In this document: in pieces, positions 27,566 to 42,004 of the stretch
Layout of the letters: every line of letters begins with the position of its first letter
How positions within the stretch are numbered: position 1 is the first letter of the stretch
Source: Physella acuta
Lineage: Eukaryota > Mollusca > Gastropoda > Physidae
Direction of reading: 5' to 3'
Assembly: GCF_028476545.1 (NCBI RefSeq)
Contig: NW_026731925.1
Location: 351,001-415,000, forward strand
Length of the DNA: 64,000 nucleotides
Notes under the pieces: generated by a model
What the model saw: only the letters and a program-made list of their open reading frames with translations
What the model was told of the DNA's origin: nothing
Database searches by the model: none
Position numbers and translations under genes: made by a program

Positions 27566-27763
27566 AATTCTAACAAGTATCAATGTAAGAAAATAAATAA
27601 TTGAATTAGCTTTAAGCCTTATCAAGTATCTTTTAATTAGTTATAAATACATGATTTAAACGCTTGATCTTTTATACAGATGCAATCTCTTGTGAATTCA
27701 TGCTGCCGTTAACTTCAAAATGTAATTGGTCATAGTATAACGCATAAGATTTAAAAAAATAAA
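27566..27763 (+). promoter_or_regulatory. 3' UTR with candidate poly(A) signals
   Basis: AATAAA occurs at 27592-27597 and 27758-27763. Either could end the PRVGVAR transcript. Confidence 0.4.
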
Positions 27764-29897
<2,134 letters not shown>

Positions 29898-30078
29898 AGC
29901 TCATGGTTAAAGCTCATGGTTGCTAAACCGAAAAGTCTCGAGTTCGAACCCTCGGGCAGATGAGGCTCGTTAGCTGGGGACAGCCACTCTTCTAGGAGAG
30001 ACAACTCCAAAATAAACAACTGCTGCCTTGTAGTTTGTTCTTGGTTGGACAAAGGCTATGGAAGCAAATCCAAAAATA
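29898..30078 (+). mobile_element. tRNA-derived SINE (SINE-A), copy 2
   Basis: Nearly identical to 11760-11935 from GCTCATGGTTGCTAAACCG onward, including AGTCTCGAGTTCGAACCCTC. The 5' head is altered (AGCTCATGGTTAAAGCTCATGG, a short duplication). Confidence 0.75.
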
Positions 30079-30112
30079 AAAGCAGGCTGAAATCGGAGTC
30101 AATGGCCTCAAT

Positions 30113-32233
30113 CGAACAATCTACTAGCAGACGAACAGGCAGGCTTCAGGAAGTGCAGATCTACTGAAGACCAAATCACCTTCATTTCTCAGGAAATAGA
30201 AGATGGATTTCAAGAAAAAAAACCAACCTCAATAGTGTGGGTCGACTTTGAAAAAGCCTTTGACAAGGTTTGGGAGCAAGGCTTAATTCTAAAGCTAATA
30301 AACCATCAAGTATCTCATAACATGCTAAACTGGATAAAAGGTTACCTAAGCAACCGAAAAGCATCAGTCTCCATGCAAGGAAAAAGAAGTCACACAGTAA
30401 CTATAAAAAATGGAGTCCCTCAAGGAGGAGTCTTGTCTCCTACTCTCTTCCTCATTTATATAAATGACTTAAATGAAAACATCCCAAGGAGAGTAAAAAG
30501 AAGCATGTTTGCAGACGACCTTTCACTAATCAGCACAGAGGAATATATTGGTACCTCAAAATTTCGTCTTCAAGAAACACTTGACAAGCTCGGCAAATGG
30601 ACCAAAAACTGGGGCTTATCCATCAATACCAAGAAAAAAACTTATTCAATCTTCACCTTATCAACTAAACATCAAAAAATGAAACTTACCCTAGAAAACC
30701 AAGAGCTAGAAAAAAATGACCACCCCAAATACCTAGGAGTCACTTTTGACACTCGACTTACCTGGAGAAAACAAATAGAAAACACACAAAGTAATGGGAT
30801 CAAAAGACTTAATCTAATGAGGAAACTGGCAGGAACAGACTGGGGAGCAAATCACCACATCCTGAGAAAAAAACCTACACCAGCTATGTGAGACCTACGT
30901 TAGAATATGGTGCTTCGGCTTGGGGCTCAGCAGCAAAAACAAATATTATCAAAATTGACAAAGTTCAGAACATTGGTTTGAGAATAATGACAGGAGCCAT
31001 GAAAACAACACCCATAAAAGCTATGGAGGAAATAGCCGCTCTTAGCTCAATAGAAGAAAGAAGAGAATCAAAAATCCTCACTCAATACACAAAGCTAGAG
31101 GCACTGGAAAACCATAACCTAAAACAAAAACTCCAGAAACCCAGTCCATTAACCAGACTACAAAGAACAAGTTTCATCAAAGAAGCAAAGAATCTGAAAA
31201 AGAAATATGAAATCGAAAATATCATTCCTGAAGCAATAAAAACTCAAAACCTCTCCCCGCCTTGGATCTCCCACTGTCACTTAACCATTATTGACTCAAT
31301 AGACACCATAGGAAAAAAAATCTGACTATGATCTAGAAGAACTTAAGAAAATAACAAATAAACACATTAAGGATCAGTACCCCAGCAATACCTGGATTAG
31401 AGTTTTCACAGATGGCTCAGCTGAAGATGCCACAAAAAAAACGGCGGGGTTGGCATCCTTATTGAATGGCCAAGCGGAGAAAGCCTGGAAAAGGCAATAG
31501 CCACAGGCAGCCTATCCGACAATTTTAGGGCAGAAAAAGAAGCTTTAGAACACGCAGCAAACCTCCTGTCAGAACACCCTGAATCACCGAATAGTCAGAT
31601 TGTATTTCTTACAGATGCCAAATCAGTCCTGCAATCCCTACAAAATCCGGAGTCCTATATTCAAACACTTATGACAGCACTAGAGAGGCTAAAAAATACC
31701 TGCAGCAGAATTGTGCTGCAGTGGATCCCGGGCCACTGCCAGATCCAGGGTAACGAGATCGCAGACCAGCTGGCAAAAATTGGGGGAAAGAAAACACAAC
31801 CGGAAATTTCGCTACACCCAAAAGAAATAAAAAAAATAATTAAAAACAAACAAACGCAAATGTGGTCTGTCACACACCCTAACTACATTAAAGACGACGG
31901 CTATTACAATTTAACACGAAAACAACAATACATAATCTTTCGACTTAGAACAGGCCACAACAGACTAAATCAACACATGCACAAAAAACTGAAGGTTGGG
32001 TGTAGCGAAATGTGCCCTTGTGGCAAGGCCCCGGAAAACACGGAGCACGTACTTCAGGAATGTACTCTGTAAAGCCAGGCAAGAGGCAGACACTGGCCCC
32101 AGCCCACCCCACTCAGGGAAAAATTATATGGGACACCTGACAAACTGGAAACCACAGTCCGGTTTGTCCACGAAGTTGGACTTGTTGTCTGAATCCTCCA
32201 CCATATTCAAAAATTAAGAACGAAGAAGAAGAA
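30113..32233 (+). mobile_element. 5'-truncated non-LTR retrotransposon (LINE), I/Nimb-like, RT plus RNase H
   Basis: Translation starts within the RT domain: LLADEQAGFRKCRSTEDQ (30120-30180), VWVDFEKAFDKVW, NGVPQGGVLSP, FADD at 30508-30519, and HPKYLGVTFD. Then comes a thumb-like region (RPTLEYGASAWG), RNase H motifs FTDGSA (about 31405) and WIPGHCQIQGNEIAD (about 31722-31767), and a C-terminal Cys-rich CPCG...EHVLQEC. The frame breaks in A-runs near 30870, 31315 and 31437, and again near 32065, so the element is dead. The RT-RNase H order and GAAGAAGAAG tail fit I-superfamily elements such as Nimb. The endonuclease part is missing through 5' truncation. The 9-bp target duplication GGCCTCAAT lies at 30104-30112 and 32234-32242. 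Confidence 0.9.
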
Positions 32234-32293
32234 GGCCTCAATGGCGCATAACCAGTTGACACGTAACGCTTAATTGTGTTGGAGGCGTGGTAT
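32234..32293 (+). repeat. 3' part of the repeat split by the LINE
   Basis: GGCCTCAATGGCGCATAACC through TTGGAGGCGTGGT continues the sequence broken at 30112. The uninterrupted form is at 12775-12833. Confidence 0.85.
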
Positions 32294-32309
32294 TTTTAAT
32301 TTTTGCTTA

Positions 32310-32571
32310 GAATGAAAAAAATTAATTTGCGAAAAGTTATAACATATTTTTTTATTTGTATACATTCGATACATAATTAATATGTTATTACATTCAACAT
32401 TTATTACCGATGCTTGTTAGTAAAATAAAATAGATTTACGTTAGAGGATACAAAAGAAGGTGGGCAAAGTGCTCATCACTCTATCACCCAATATTTTAAG
32501 GTCACTGCAACAAACTAACTTAACTTTACCTGCCTCATGTACTGTAAGGTTTGAAAGGCAACATTTACAAA
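32310..32571. repeat. Start of duplicated segment (matches 47530-47790)
   Basis: TTTGCGAAAAGTTATAA, then CATACATTCGATACATAATT and AGGTGGGCAAAGTGCT recur in order at 47540-47700. It marks the upstream part of the MKLF copy 2 and copy 3 duplication. Confidence 0.8.
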
Positions 32572-33343
32572 TAAACCGGGAGTGATCTCCCCTAAACTTT
32601 CTCGAATATTCTTATATAAAATAACAGGGGATGGGAACTCGGGCTATAGACATGATTTTTAATCCATTTTAAATACTTAAAGTTTTAAAAATAGAATAAA
32701 ATCTCGTAGAAAAAAAGATTGCACACCAAGTGAACGCCAAATAAAAAAGTGCATAATAGTGCGCAATATTATTAGTACTTTAAAAATTTACATTAGTTTT
32801 TTCAGAAATCGGAAGTAGCGTAAATTAGTACTTCCGGGCAACGGAAATTACTCAAAATTTGACAGAAGTTAGAGAATTGGATCTTATACTTACATGAAAA
32901 ATTTCATTTATCTATCTGAAATAGTACTCAAGTTATAGGCTTTTGAAAAATTCAAAGTAGAAAAAGTACCACTTCCTGTTATCGGAAATCGCTTAAAAGT
33001 TGATACGGATCTACGATTTTGATAAAATACTTATATATGAAATTTCATCAACCTAGCTGTATCGGTACTCAAGTTATCGTGTTTACATACGGACAGACAC
33101 ACACACACACAGACATACGGACAGAATTGCAAAGCCCAGTTTTTCAGACTGGATTACGCATACAACCTCTTAATTTTGATAAATCTGGATTGATAATTTT
33201 TGCCCGATTAAAATAAGTCCTCTATACTTCGGATGTGATGAAGGACTGAGGTGTAATACGGTGAAAATTGTTAAAATTTCAATTGATTTTTGTGCACGAT
33301 TACAATACTTTCTCTATACTTCGTATATACGAGAAAGTAAAAA
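32572..33343 (+). mobile_element. Interspersed repeat (family R2), full-length copy
   Basis: Begins TAAACCGGGAGTGATCTCCC, a near palindrome, then ACTTTCTCGAATATTC at 32596. It ends GTATATACGAGAAAGTAAAA at about 33325-33343, so ACTTTCTCG is present inverted near both ends. It has internal AAATTTCATCAACCTAGCTG and ACAGACACACACACAC segments and no coding capacity. Copy 3 of the host segment (47770-47800) lacks it, so the insertion is younger than that duplication. Class is not settled; a short-TIR element is my best guess. Confidence 0.75.
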
Positions 33344-34099
33344 CGGTTATGTTCTTTTAAAGCAAGTATGGTATACCAAATACATACAGTACTAACAATC
33401 GTTAGATCGGTAGAAACACTGAGAGATCATAATTTTTTTTTACTAAATATCACAATGATAATACACATTACACAAATAAATGTAAAATAAATTATGTCAG
33501 CCATTAAAACAGTCACCTGTAAATAATAATCAACACAAGTCGCGAGAGTTACATATCTTTTGCCTCATCATTAAATCTCGTTGAATGCTCGAGAATAAAA
33601 ATAATTAGGCAATCAAAAACAGAAGAATTCAAAATGTAACGAGTTCACATGTATAATCATTATTAATAGAAATCTGCCACCATTAGCTAAGGCGGTACAC
33701 CAAAAAAAAGATATAGGCCTAAACCTCTGAACATTGATTTGCATTGGTGGCCAGATTAAAGGGCTACAATGCTGCCATGTTTTGATTAGAGAACACTTTC
33801 GATGTTCAAATATAGTCTGTTAAAAACGTCAAACTTGTTAACCAGTGACTCATTCATATATGTTTTTTATACAATTAAGTTTAAACTGAATATTATTTTT
33901 ATGCGTGCACTTGTAAAACGTCTCCCGCCCTGCTCTACATGATTGCTCGATTAATTAATACACTTAATCGGTTCTGTTATAGCGTGTTTACAATGATTAC
34001 AGTAAAACCGAACTGCAGTGAAATTATCAACATTCTCAGTGAACCGATAATGTGGAGTTACGTTTATAAACTTACAAACATACTCAGACATAAAAACGA
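33344..34099. repeat. Duplicated flank upstream of MKLF copy 2
   Basis: Matches 47787-48140 in pieces (AATACATACAGTACTAACAA, CGTGTTTACAATGATTACAG), with about 400 bp (33540-33900) not found in copy 3. The open frame at 33939-34121 is not kept in copy 3, so I do not call it a gene. Confidence 0.6.
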
Positions 34100-34633
34100 T
34101 ATCAAATCTAAGTCAATATAAGCACATATGTTTATGTCATCACTGGTCAAAGCTTAATACAAGTTAGCTTTGGATGTAAATATACGTGACATAGTGCGTG
34201 TATTGTATAATATGCAAATATTTAGATTCAGTATACATAGGCAAAGAAGCCCGGAGAAAGCAAGTCTGTTATTCAAATTTATCGATGTTAATATTCAGCA
34301 AGACACCTAAATCTTGATTTTGTAGACATAAATTGTCTCTGGTGACAGAGTTATCGAACGTGAAATGGCGGAGGGGAATGTGGGCTGTACGTACTAGTGT
34401 AGTAGTGTAGTATCCCCCTTCCTGCAAGCTTCTTTCTTCAAGCAGTAAACAATAAATGATCCAAAAATCTATAAGTAATAAAATATGCTTAGTGCGCGGC
34501 TGATAATTAACATGTATACGTATGCAAATGTTATTCCGCTATTTCCTTTATAAGGCACATGATTTTGTTGTACAATCAACAGAAACGTTTGATCATGTGT
34601 TTTTCCTACAGACTAAATGAAGAAACCTTAAAG
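34100..34633 (+). promoter_or_regulatory. Promoter and first exon region of MKLF copy 2
   Basis: Aligned with 640-1192. TTTATAAGGC lies at about 34548 and the first-exon donor CTTAAAG/GTAGGT at 34633/34634. The core and donor remain intact although the downstream gene is broken. Confidence 0.55.
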
Positions 34634-35931
34634 GTAGGTCTTTTTTAGCTGTTGTTGACCGTGTATGAGCAGTTTCTATATAACATATGAAGGTTAATTA
34701 GCTCTTAGACACGACTTACAACTAGAAAAACGAAAATTGAAATATTTGAAAATTCATTGACGTGAATATAGTTTGTATAAAAATAAGAAGTTTCGATCTA
34801 CGTAATTAGAAAATATCTGCTTTTGAAAGATCCTTATATGTTTAATTATGTTAATATTTTTTTCATTGTGTTTTTTACGTAAAAACAAAAACAATGCGTA
34901 TTATGGAAACATAAATACAAGTATATTTTTTTTCTTCTGAACAACAGTTAACAATCATTTAATTTATGTTGACACATTTACTTCAAACAAATGTCCTCAA
35001 CTGGAAATAAATATTACAATGTCAACGACAAAATTTAAACATCAAACGTAAGGTTAATTGTAAAAAATTATTAATTAATGTAGGCTATCTTTTCCATTTG
35101 TCAGAATGAACATTGAAATCATTGTGAATTTAAATAAACCGGGAGTGATCTTCCCTAAACTTTCTCGAAAATTCTTATATAAAAAAACAACAGGGGATGA
35201 GAACTCGGGATATAGACATGAATTTTAATCCATTTTAAATACTTAAGCTTTTAAAAATAGAATAAGATCTCGTAGAAAAAGAATTGCACACCAGTGAACG
35301 CCAAATAAAATATGCATAATAGTGCGGAATATTATTAGTACTTTATAAATTTACATTAGTATTTTGAGAAAAATAGAAATAGTGTAAATTAGTACTTCCG
35401 GTCATCGGAAATTACTCAAAATTTGACAGAAGTTAGAGAATTAAATTGTTTACTTACTTGGGAAATTTCTTTTATCCATCTGAAATAGTACTAAAATTAT
35501 AGGCTTTTGAAAAATTCAAAGTAAAAAAATAACCATTCCCGATTATTGGAAATCGCTCAAAAGTTGATACAGATCTACGATTTTGATAAAATACTTATAT
35601 ATGAAATTTCATCAACCTGGCTGTAATGGTACTCAAGTTATCGTGTTTACAGACACACAGACACACAGACACACACATACACACAAACATACGGACAAGA
35701 TTGCAAAATTATGTTTTTTTGTAACAGTGAGGTGTAAAACGTCGAGATTTGCAAAAATCTCGATTTTTTTTGCACGATTACAAGACTTTCTCTATACTTC
35801 GAATATACGAGAAAGTAAAAATGACTAATACAAATTAATGTTATTGACATTTCAAATTTGTGTTATATTTACAGTAGTCATCATAAAGCTGTTCTGTATT
35901 TCCTTCCTTCTGTTTGTGTTGTCTGCTGCAG
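34634..35931 (+). pseudogene. MKLF secreted peptide gene, copy 2, broken
   Basis: The signal exon 35883-35931 reads [16 protein letters not shown]; the start codon is ATA instead of ATG. The donor G/GTAAGT is intact. No counterpart of the second exon (AYP...KKDALV) follows; after an AT tract the sequence jumps to a GGCCGAC minisatellite. The intron before the signal exon carries an R2 insertion (35135-35820). Start loss and missing last exon make a functional product very unlikely. Confidence 0.75.
35135..35820 (+). mobile_element. Interspersed repeat (family R2), inside MKLF copy 2
   Basis: Same ends as 32572-33343 (TAAACCGGGAGTGATC... and ATATACGAGAAAGTAAAA). In copy 3 the site is a plain A-rich stretch at about 48830 (TTTAAAAAAAAATGAC), so the insertion followed duplication. 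The open frames at 35583-35850 belong to this repeat. Confidence 0.75.
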
Positions 35932-35946
35932 GTAAGTGTAATCCTT

Positions 35947-35962
35947 TATATAAATATATATG

Positions 35963-36056
<94 letters not shown>
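35947..36056. repeat. (AT)n microsatellite after the MKLF copy 2 donor
   Basis: Starts about 16 nt after the splice donor, as in copies 1 and 3. Confidence 0.95.
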
Positions 36057-36057
<1 letters not shown>

Positions 36058-36063
36058 CATTAA

Positions 36064-36225
36064 TAGGGTCTAGGACAAAATGCCGACATCCAAAAGGCCG
36101 ACAAGACAAAAGGCCGACACGGACAAAAGGCCGACATGGACTAAAAAGGCCGACAGCCAATAGGCCGACAGGAAATAAGGCCGACAGGACATAAGGCCGA
36201 CAGCCATAAGGCCGACAACCATAAA
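36064..36225. repeat. GGCCGACA minisatellite, about 9 degenerate units
   Basis: Units of 16-20 bp centred on AAAAGGCCGACA, with a spacer that varies (AGACA, CGGACA, TGGACTA, GCCAAT, GGAAAT). The sequence starts exactly where MKLF copy 2 stops matching copy 3. Confidence 0.9.
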
Positions 36226-37310
36226 AATACTGATATCGTAAAATATATGTTACTGTATAGCTACTATCTTGACAACCATCGAAATAGGCATGAAATAAGG
36301 TGAAGCATTCAAGAGAGGAGACGATGCAGGTTGCTATCCTTATTAGGTGAACCATCGGCTCCAAGCGACTGAAGATTACGGGAGTGTCTTAAACACAAAG
36401 GATCAACACCAAAATTTTGCGAAATGCGCTCACTACTGTCTTTTATTGCTCCTTCTATGTCAACGAGGTGAGACAATCATCAAAGAACCAAGTAAAAAGC
36501 CGTCGCTTCATCGCCCACATGCAACATGGTGGAACGCCAAGAGACAATGCTAGATGCGATCCTTATAAGGTGAACAATGGGGTCCATGCGTCTGGAGAGG
36601 ACGGGAGTGTACAAAGGATAGCCAGAAAAGTGGTGTCACCACCACATTTTGCCAAGAAATCAAAGAAACCGGATGAAGTAGAACGATCGCGTGCCTTTAC
36701 TGGACTACATGTTAAATACCGACAAACTTTGAATTATATTTTAGTTTCGCCCATTGCAAATTGCGTGAAAGTGAAAAAACAGTGTATACTATATTCGTTG
36801 GATTCATTAATTCTGTTGTGATTGTGATACAAGTGTGCCGAAATTGGTAAGTTTTTTTTTTTGTTAAAAAGAAACACTACATTTGATATTAATAAACAAA
36901 ATACAAGTATGCCTACATGTTGTATAAACACAAAATATACTATATTTTGAAGGTGAGTCGGGGGTAGGTGGGGTAAGTTGATGCATGGCATAAAACAAAA
37001 TGTAACAAAGTAAATACAGTGCAGTCTAGTCACGAAAATTTTATTAAACTGAAATCAATTTGTAGTGATGATTTTTGCTACATTAGCAACAGCTTATACG
37101 ATTTTCTCAAATGGTTCCCACAGACTGAGTAGTGTAGTGCACACAACCATGCACCACAAGCCAGTTACGTCGTCGTTCGTGAAAAATTGACACAGCTAAA
37201 GACCATGCCTGCCATTAGTTAAGAACTACCAACTCAAATGGTATAGGCTTCAACGTCTGACATGAGCATGGTAACATGTGTTGATATGCCATCAAAGCAG
37301 GTATTAACAA
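36226..37310. other. Unassigned stretch with a weak internal direct repeat
   Basis: An open frame at 36417-36821 (134 codons, ending SLDSLILL) is the longest. I recognise no domain. A segment near 36318-36390 (GCTATCCTTATTAGGTGAAC) recurs diverged at 36550-36620 (GCGATCCTTATAAGGTGAAC), which suggests repeat rather than gene origin. Confidence 0.35.
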
Positions 37311-40300
37311 AGCGCAATAAAACGAGCAATCAGTGACTTCTCTGTCTTTGTCGAGTAAATTCTGTTCTTATTTGCCTTTTATCTTGAGGGGCATCAGTGA
37401 TTTCTCTGCCTGGTCTAGTATATTCAGTTCTTATCTGCCTTTTAGTGTGGGGCATCTGTGACTTCTCTACCTTGACGAGTAAATCCTGTACTTATCCAAC
37501 TTTTACCTTGAGGACTTCAGTGACTTCTCTGCCTTGCCAAGAAAATTCAGTTCTTATCTGCCTTTTATCTTGAGGAGCATCAGTGACTTCTCTTCCTGGC
37601 CTAGTAAATTCTGTTCTTATCGGATTTTAACTTGGTGTGCATTTATAACTTCCCTGCCCACCGAGTGAATTGATTTCTAATCTGCCTTTTATCTTGAGGG
37701 GCATCAGTGACTTCTCTGTCTTTGCCGAGTAAATTCAGTTCTTATCTGCCTTTTATCTTGAGGGGCATCAGTGACTTCTCTGCCTGGCTGAGTAAATTCA
37801 GTTCTTATCTGCCTTTTATCTTGAGGGGCATCAGTGACTTCTCTGCCTGGCTGAGTAAATTCTGTTTTTATCTGCCTTTCATTTTAAGGGGCATCAATGA
37901 CTGCCCTGCCAAGGAGTAAATTTCGTTCTTATCTGCCTTTTATCTTGAGGGGCATTAGTGACTTCTCTGTCTGGTCTAGTGAATTCAGTTCTTATCTGCC
38001 TTTTATCTTGAGGGCATAATTGACTTCTCTGCTTGTCCGAGTAAATTCTGTGTTTATCCTGCTTTTATTTTGAGAGGCATCAGCGAATTCTCTGCTTGGC
38101 CTAGTATATTCTGCTCTTATCTGCCTTTTATCTTGAAGGTCATCAGTGACTTCACTGCCTGACAGAGTAAATTCTGTTCTTATCTGCCTTTTACCATGAG
38201 GGGCATCAGTGACGGCTCTGGCTTGCTGAGTAAATTTCGTTCTTATCTGCCTTTTATCTTGTGGGGCATAAGTGACTTCTCTGCCTTGACGAGTAAATTC
38301 TGTTCTTATCCGACTTTTACCTTGAGGACTTCAGTGACCTCTCTGCCTGGTCTAGTAAGTTCTGTTCTAATCTGCCTTTTATTTTGAGGGGCATCAGTAA
38401 CTTAACTGCCTGGCCGAGTAAATAGTTTTCTAATAAGCCTTTTATCTTGAGGGGCATCAGTGACTTAACTGCCTGGCCTAGTAAATTCTGTTGTTATCTG
38501 CCTTTCATTTTAAGGGGCATCAATGACTGCCCTGCCACGGAGTAAATTTTGTTCTTATCTGCCTTTTATCTTGAGGGGCATTAGTGACTTCTCTGCCTGG
38601 TCTAGTAAATTCAGTTCTTATCTGCCTTTTATCTTGAGGGCATCTCTCTCTTTGCCGAGTTAATTCAGTTCTTATCTGCCTTTTATTTTGAGGGCATCAG
38701 TGACTTCGCTATCAACAAAGTAAATTATGTTCTAATCTGCCTTTTATCTTGCGGAGCATCAGTGACTTCTCTACCATGGTCTAGTATATTCAGTTCTTAT
38801 CTGCCTTTTATCTTGAGGGCATAAGTGACTGCTCTGCTTGTCCGAGTAAATTATGTGCTTATCCTGCTTTTATCTTGAGGGGCATCAGCGACTTCTCTGC
38901 TTGGCCGAGTAAATTAAGTTCTTATCTGCCTTGTATATTAAGGGGGATCATTGACTTCCCTGCCCAATAAGTAATTTCTGTTATTATCTGCCTTTTATTT
39001 TGAGGGCATCAGTGACTTCGCTACCAACAAAGTAAATTATGTTCTAATCTGCCTTTTATCTTGCGGAGCATAAGTGCCTTCTCTACCATGGTCTAGTATA
39101 TTCAGTTCTTATCTGCCTTTTATCTTGAGGGCATAAGTGACTGCTCTGCTTGTCCGAGTAAATTATGTGCTTATCCTGCTTTTATCTTGAGGGGCATCAG
39201 CGACTTCTCTGCTTGGCCGAGTAAATGAAGTTCTTATCTGCCTTGTATATTAAGGGGCATCATTGACTTCCCTGCCCAATAAGTAATTTCTGTTATTATC
39301 TGCCTTTTATCTTAAAGGGAATCAGTGAGTTCTCTGCCTGGCCAAGTAAATTTTGTTCTTTTCTGTCTTTAATCTTGAGGGGCATCAGTGACTTCTCTTG
39401 TTGGTTTAGTAAATTGAGCTCTAATATGCTTTCGTCAGGACGGGCATCTGTGACTTCTTTGCCTGGTCGAATAAATTCTGTTTTTATCGGGTTTTAACAT
39501 TTGCGTGCATTTATATCTTCCCTGCCCCCCGAGTAAATTGATTTCTAATCTGCCTTTTATCTTGAAGGTCATCAGTGACTTCACTGCCTGACAGAGTAAA
39601 TTCTGTTCTTATCTGCCTTTTACCTTGAGGGGCATCAGTGACTGCTCTGGCTTGCTGAGTAAATTTCGTTCTTATCTGCCTTTTATCTTGTGGGGCATAA
39701 GTGACTTCTCTGCCTGACAGTTTAAATTCTGTTCTTATCTGACTTTTGTTTTGAGGGCATCAGCAACTCCTCTGCCTGGTCTAGTAAGTTCTGTTCTAAT
39801 CTGCCTTTTATTTTGAGGGGCATCAGTAACTTAACTGCCTGGCCGAGTAAATCGTTTTCTAAAATGCCTTTTATCTTGAGGGGCATCAGTGACTTAACCG
39901 CCTGGCCTACTAAATTCTGTCTGTATCTGCCTTTCATTTTAAGGGGCATCAAGACTGCCCTGCCACGGAGTAAATTTTGTTCTTATCTAACTTTTATCTT
40001 GAAGAGCATCAGTGAATTCTCTGCCTGGTTTAGTAAATTCAGTTCTTATCTGCCTTTTATATCGAAGAGTATCAGAAACTTCTCTTCCTGACCATATAAA
40101 ATGTGTACTTATCTGCCTTTTTCTTGAGGGCATCAGTGACATCTCTCTCTTTGCCGAGTAAATTCAGTTCTTATATGCCTATTATTTTAGAGGGATCAAT
40201 GACTTATCTGCCTGGCCGAGTAAATTCTGTTCTTATCTGCCTTTTATTTTGAGGGCATCAGTGACTTCGCTACCAACCGAGTAAATTCTGTTCTTGTCTG

Positions 40301-41195
40301 CCTTTTATCTTGAGGGCATAAGTGACTTCTCTGCTTGTCCGAGTAAATTAAGTTCTTATCTGCCTTGTATATTAAAGGGAATCATTGACTTCCCTGCCCA
40401 ATGAGTAATTTCTGTTATTATCTGCTTTTATCTTGAAGGGAATCTGTGACTTCTCTGCCTGGCCGAGTAAATTCTGTTCTTTTCTGCCTTGAGGGCCATC
40501 AGTGACTTCTCTTGTTGGTTTAGTAAATTTAGTTCTAATATGCCTTCATCATGACTGGCATATGTGACTTCTCTGTCTGGACGAATAAATTCTGTTCTTA
40601 TCGGGTATAAACTTGGCGTGCATTTATAACTTCCCTGCCCACCGAGTAAATTTTGTTCTAATCTGCCTTTTATCTTGAAGAGCATCAGTGAATTCTCTGC
40701 CTGGTCTAATAAATTCAGTTCTTATCTGCCTTTTATATTGAAGAGTATCAGAAACTTCTCTTCCTGACCGAATAAAATCTTTACGTATCTGCCTTTTTCT
40801 TGAGTGCATCACTGACTTCTCTGTCTTTGCCGAGTAAATTCAGTTCTTATATGCCGATTAATTAAGAGGGATCACTGACTTCTCTGTCTTTGCCGAGTAA
40901 ATTCAGTTCTTATTTGCCTATTAATTAAGAGGGATCAATGACTTATCTGCCTGTTCGAACAAATTCTGTCCTTATCGGATTTTAACTTGGCGTGCATTTA
41001 TAACTTCACTGCCCACCGAGTAAATTGATTTCTAATCTGCCTTTTATTTTGAGAGCATCAGCAACTTCTCTGCCTGGACGAGTGATTTCTGTTCTTATCA
41101 GCCTTTTATTTTGAGGGGCCTTAGCGACTTCCCTGTCTGGTCTAGTATATTCAGTTCTTATCTGCCTTTTCGTGTGGGGCATCTGTAACTTTAGA
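37310..41195. repeat. 63-bp minisatellite, degenerate array A
   Basis: About 60 units of the form GACTTCTCTGCCTGGCCGAG, then TAAATTCAGTTCTTATCTGC, then CTTTTATCTTGAGGGGCATC, then AGT. Units differ by many substitutions and indels, so no long frame is open. Larger units recur: about 38690-38990 is repeated at 38990-39290. The 3' flank from AGATCGGACATCTTT (41193) is shared with array B. Confidence 0.95.
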
Positions 41196-41760
41196 TCGGA
41201 CATCTTTTTAAGCTGAAATAGAATAGCAATTTAGAACTTGTTAAATATATTGCTGTGCTAGCGTGTGGCTGAGTACACTCTTATGTAAACGTCGGTCATC
41301 ATTGTAAGGAAAAATACAAGAAGGGATGTGTTAATGTAAATTTCAAATAAGTTGCGGTTAGAGGAACAAATGTTTTGTAATATACATAAAGTAAAATTTT
41401 TTAGTAATTGAAAATCTTTTTAAACTGAAACTTGCGGATACAACGTAATACCCATACGTGAAATTTCGTCCACCTAACTTAAACGGTACTCTAGTTATTG
41501 GCTTTCGGGAAACCAGTAGTAAAGTAAGTACCAGTTATGGTCCCGAAAATCACATACAAATGAAAAGAAAACTGCAAATTTGATATATTTATATGAAATT
41601 TAGCTGACCTAACCGAAGTGGTAATCAAGTTATCGTTTCACACGGACAGACGGATCAGGAAGGTTGTAAAAAGTCAAAATTTATGAAATTCTAGATTTAG
41701 ATTTTTATGATTACAATACATCCTTTATATTCTGTATACGAAAAGGTTTAGAAGTTTAAA
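41196..41760 (+). repeat. Shared flank plus 3' part of an R2-like repeat
   Basis: AGATCGGACATCTTT to about 41400 matches 53960-54160. Then GAAATTTCGTCCACCTAACT, GGTACTCTAGTTATTGGCTT and the closing TGTATACGAAAAGGTTTA resemble R2. The same is at 54170-54500, so the insertion preceded the duplication. Confidence 0.65.
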
Positions 41761-41879
41761 AATGGGAAAACGGTCAGAATTTGTTTTGACTGTTCAGCAC
41801 GTTTACAATACTTCCTTTGTCGTCAATTAATTACAACTGGTCTGTTACTAATTAAAGAAACCTGTCACAAACCGTACTG

Positions 41880-42004
41880 ACCTATCATCACACATTCTAC
41901 AAACATATCACAAACTCTACTGTTATTTCACAAACTCTACAAAACTCTCAAAAACTCTACAAACACCTCACAAACTCTACAAACCTCTCACAAACTCTAC
42001 AAAC
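41880..42004. repeat. 20-bp minisatellite CACAAACTCTACAAACCTCT, short array
   Basis: About six units. The homologous array at 57955-59170 has grown to about 60 units. Flanks match on the 3' side (CTAAACATCTTGTTGAAGCT). Confidence 0.9.

Noticed and set aside
30235-32217. Reverse transcriptase-like frames as host genes
   Set aside because: They are parts of one broken LINE with target duplication.
33939-34121. 60-codon frame upstream of MKLF copy 2
   Set aside because: Not kept open in the homologous sequence at about 47965-48140.
36417-36821. 134-codon open frame as a gene
   Set aside because: No recognisable domain, a diverged direct repeat within the region, and no splice or promoter context.
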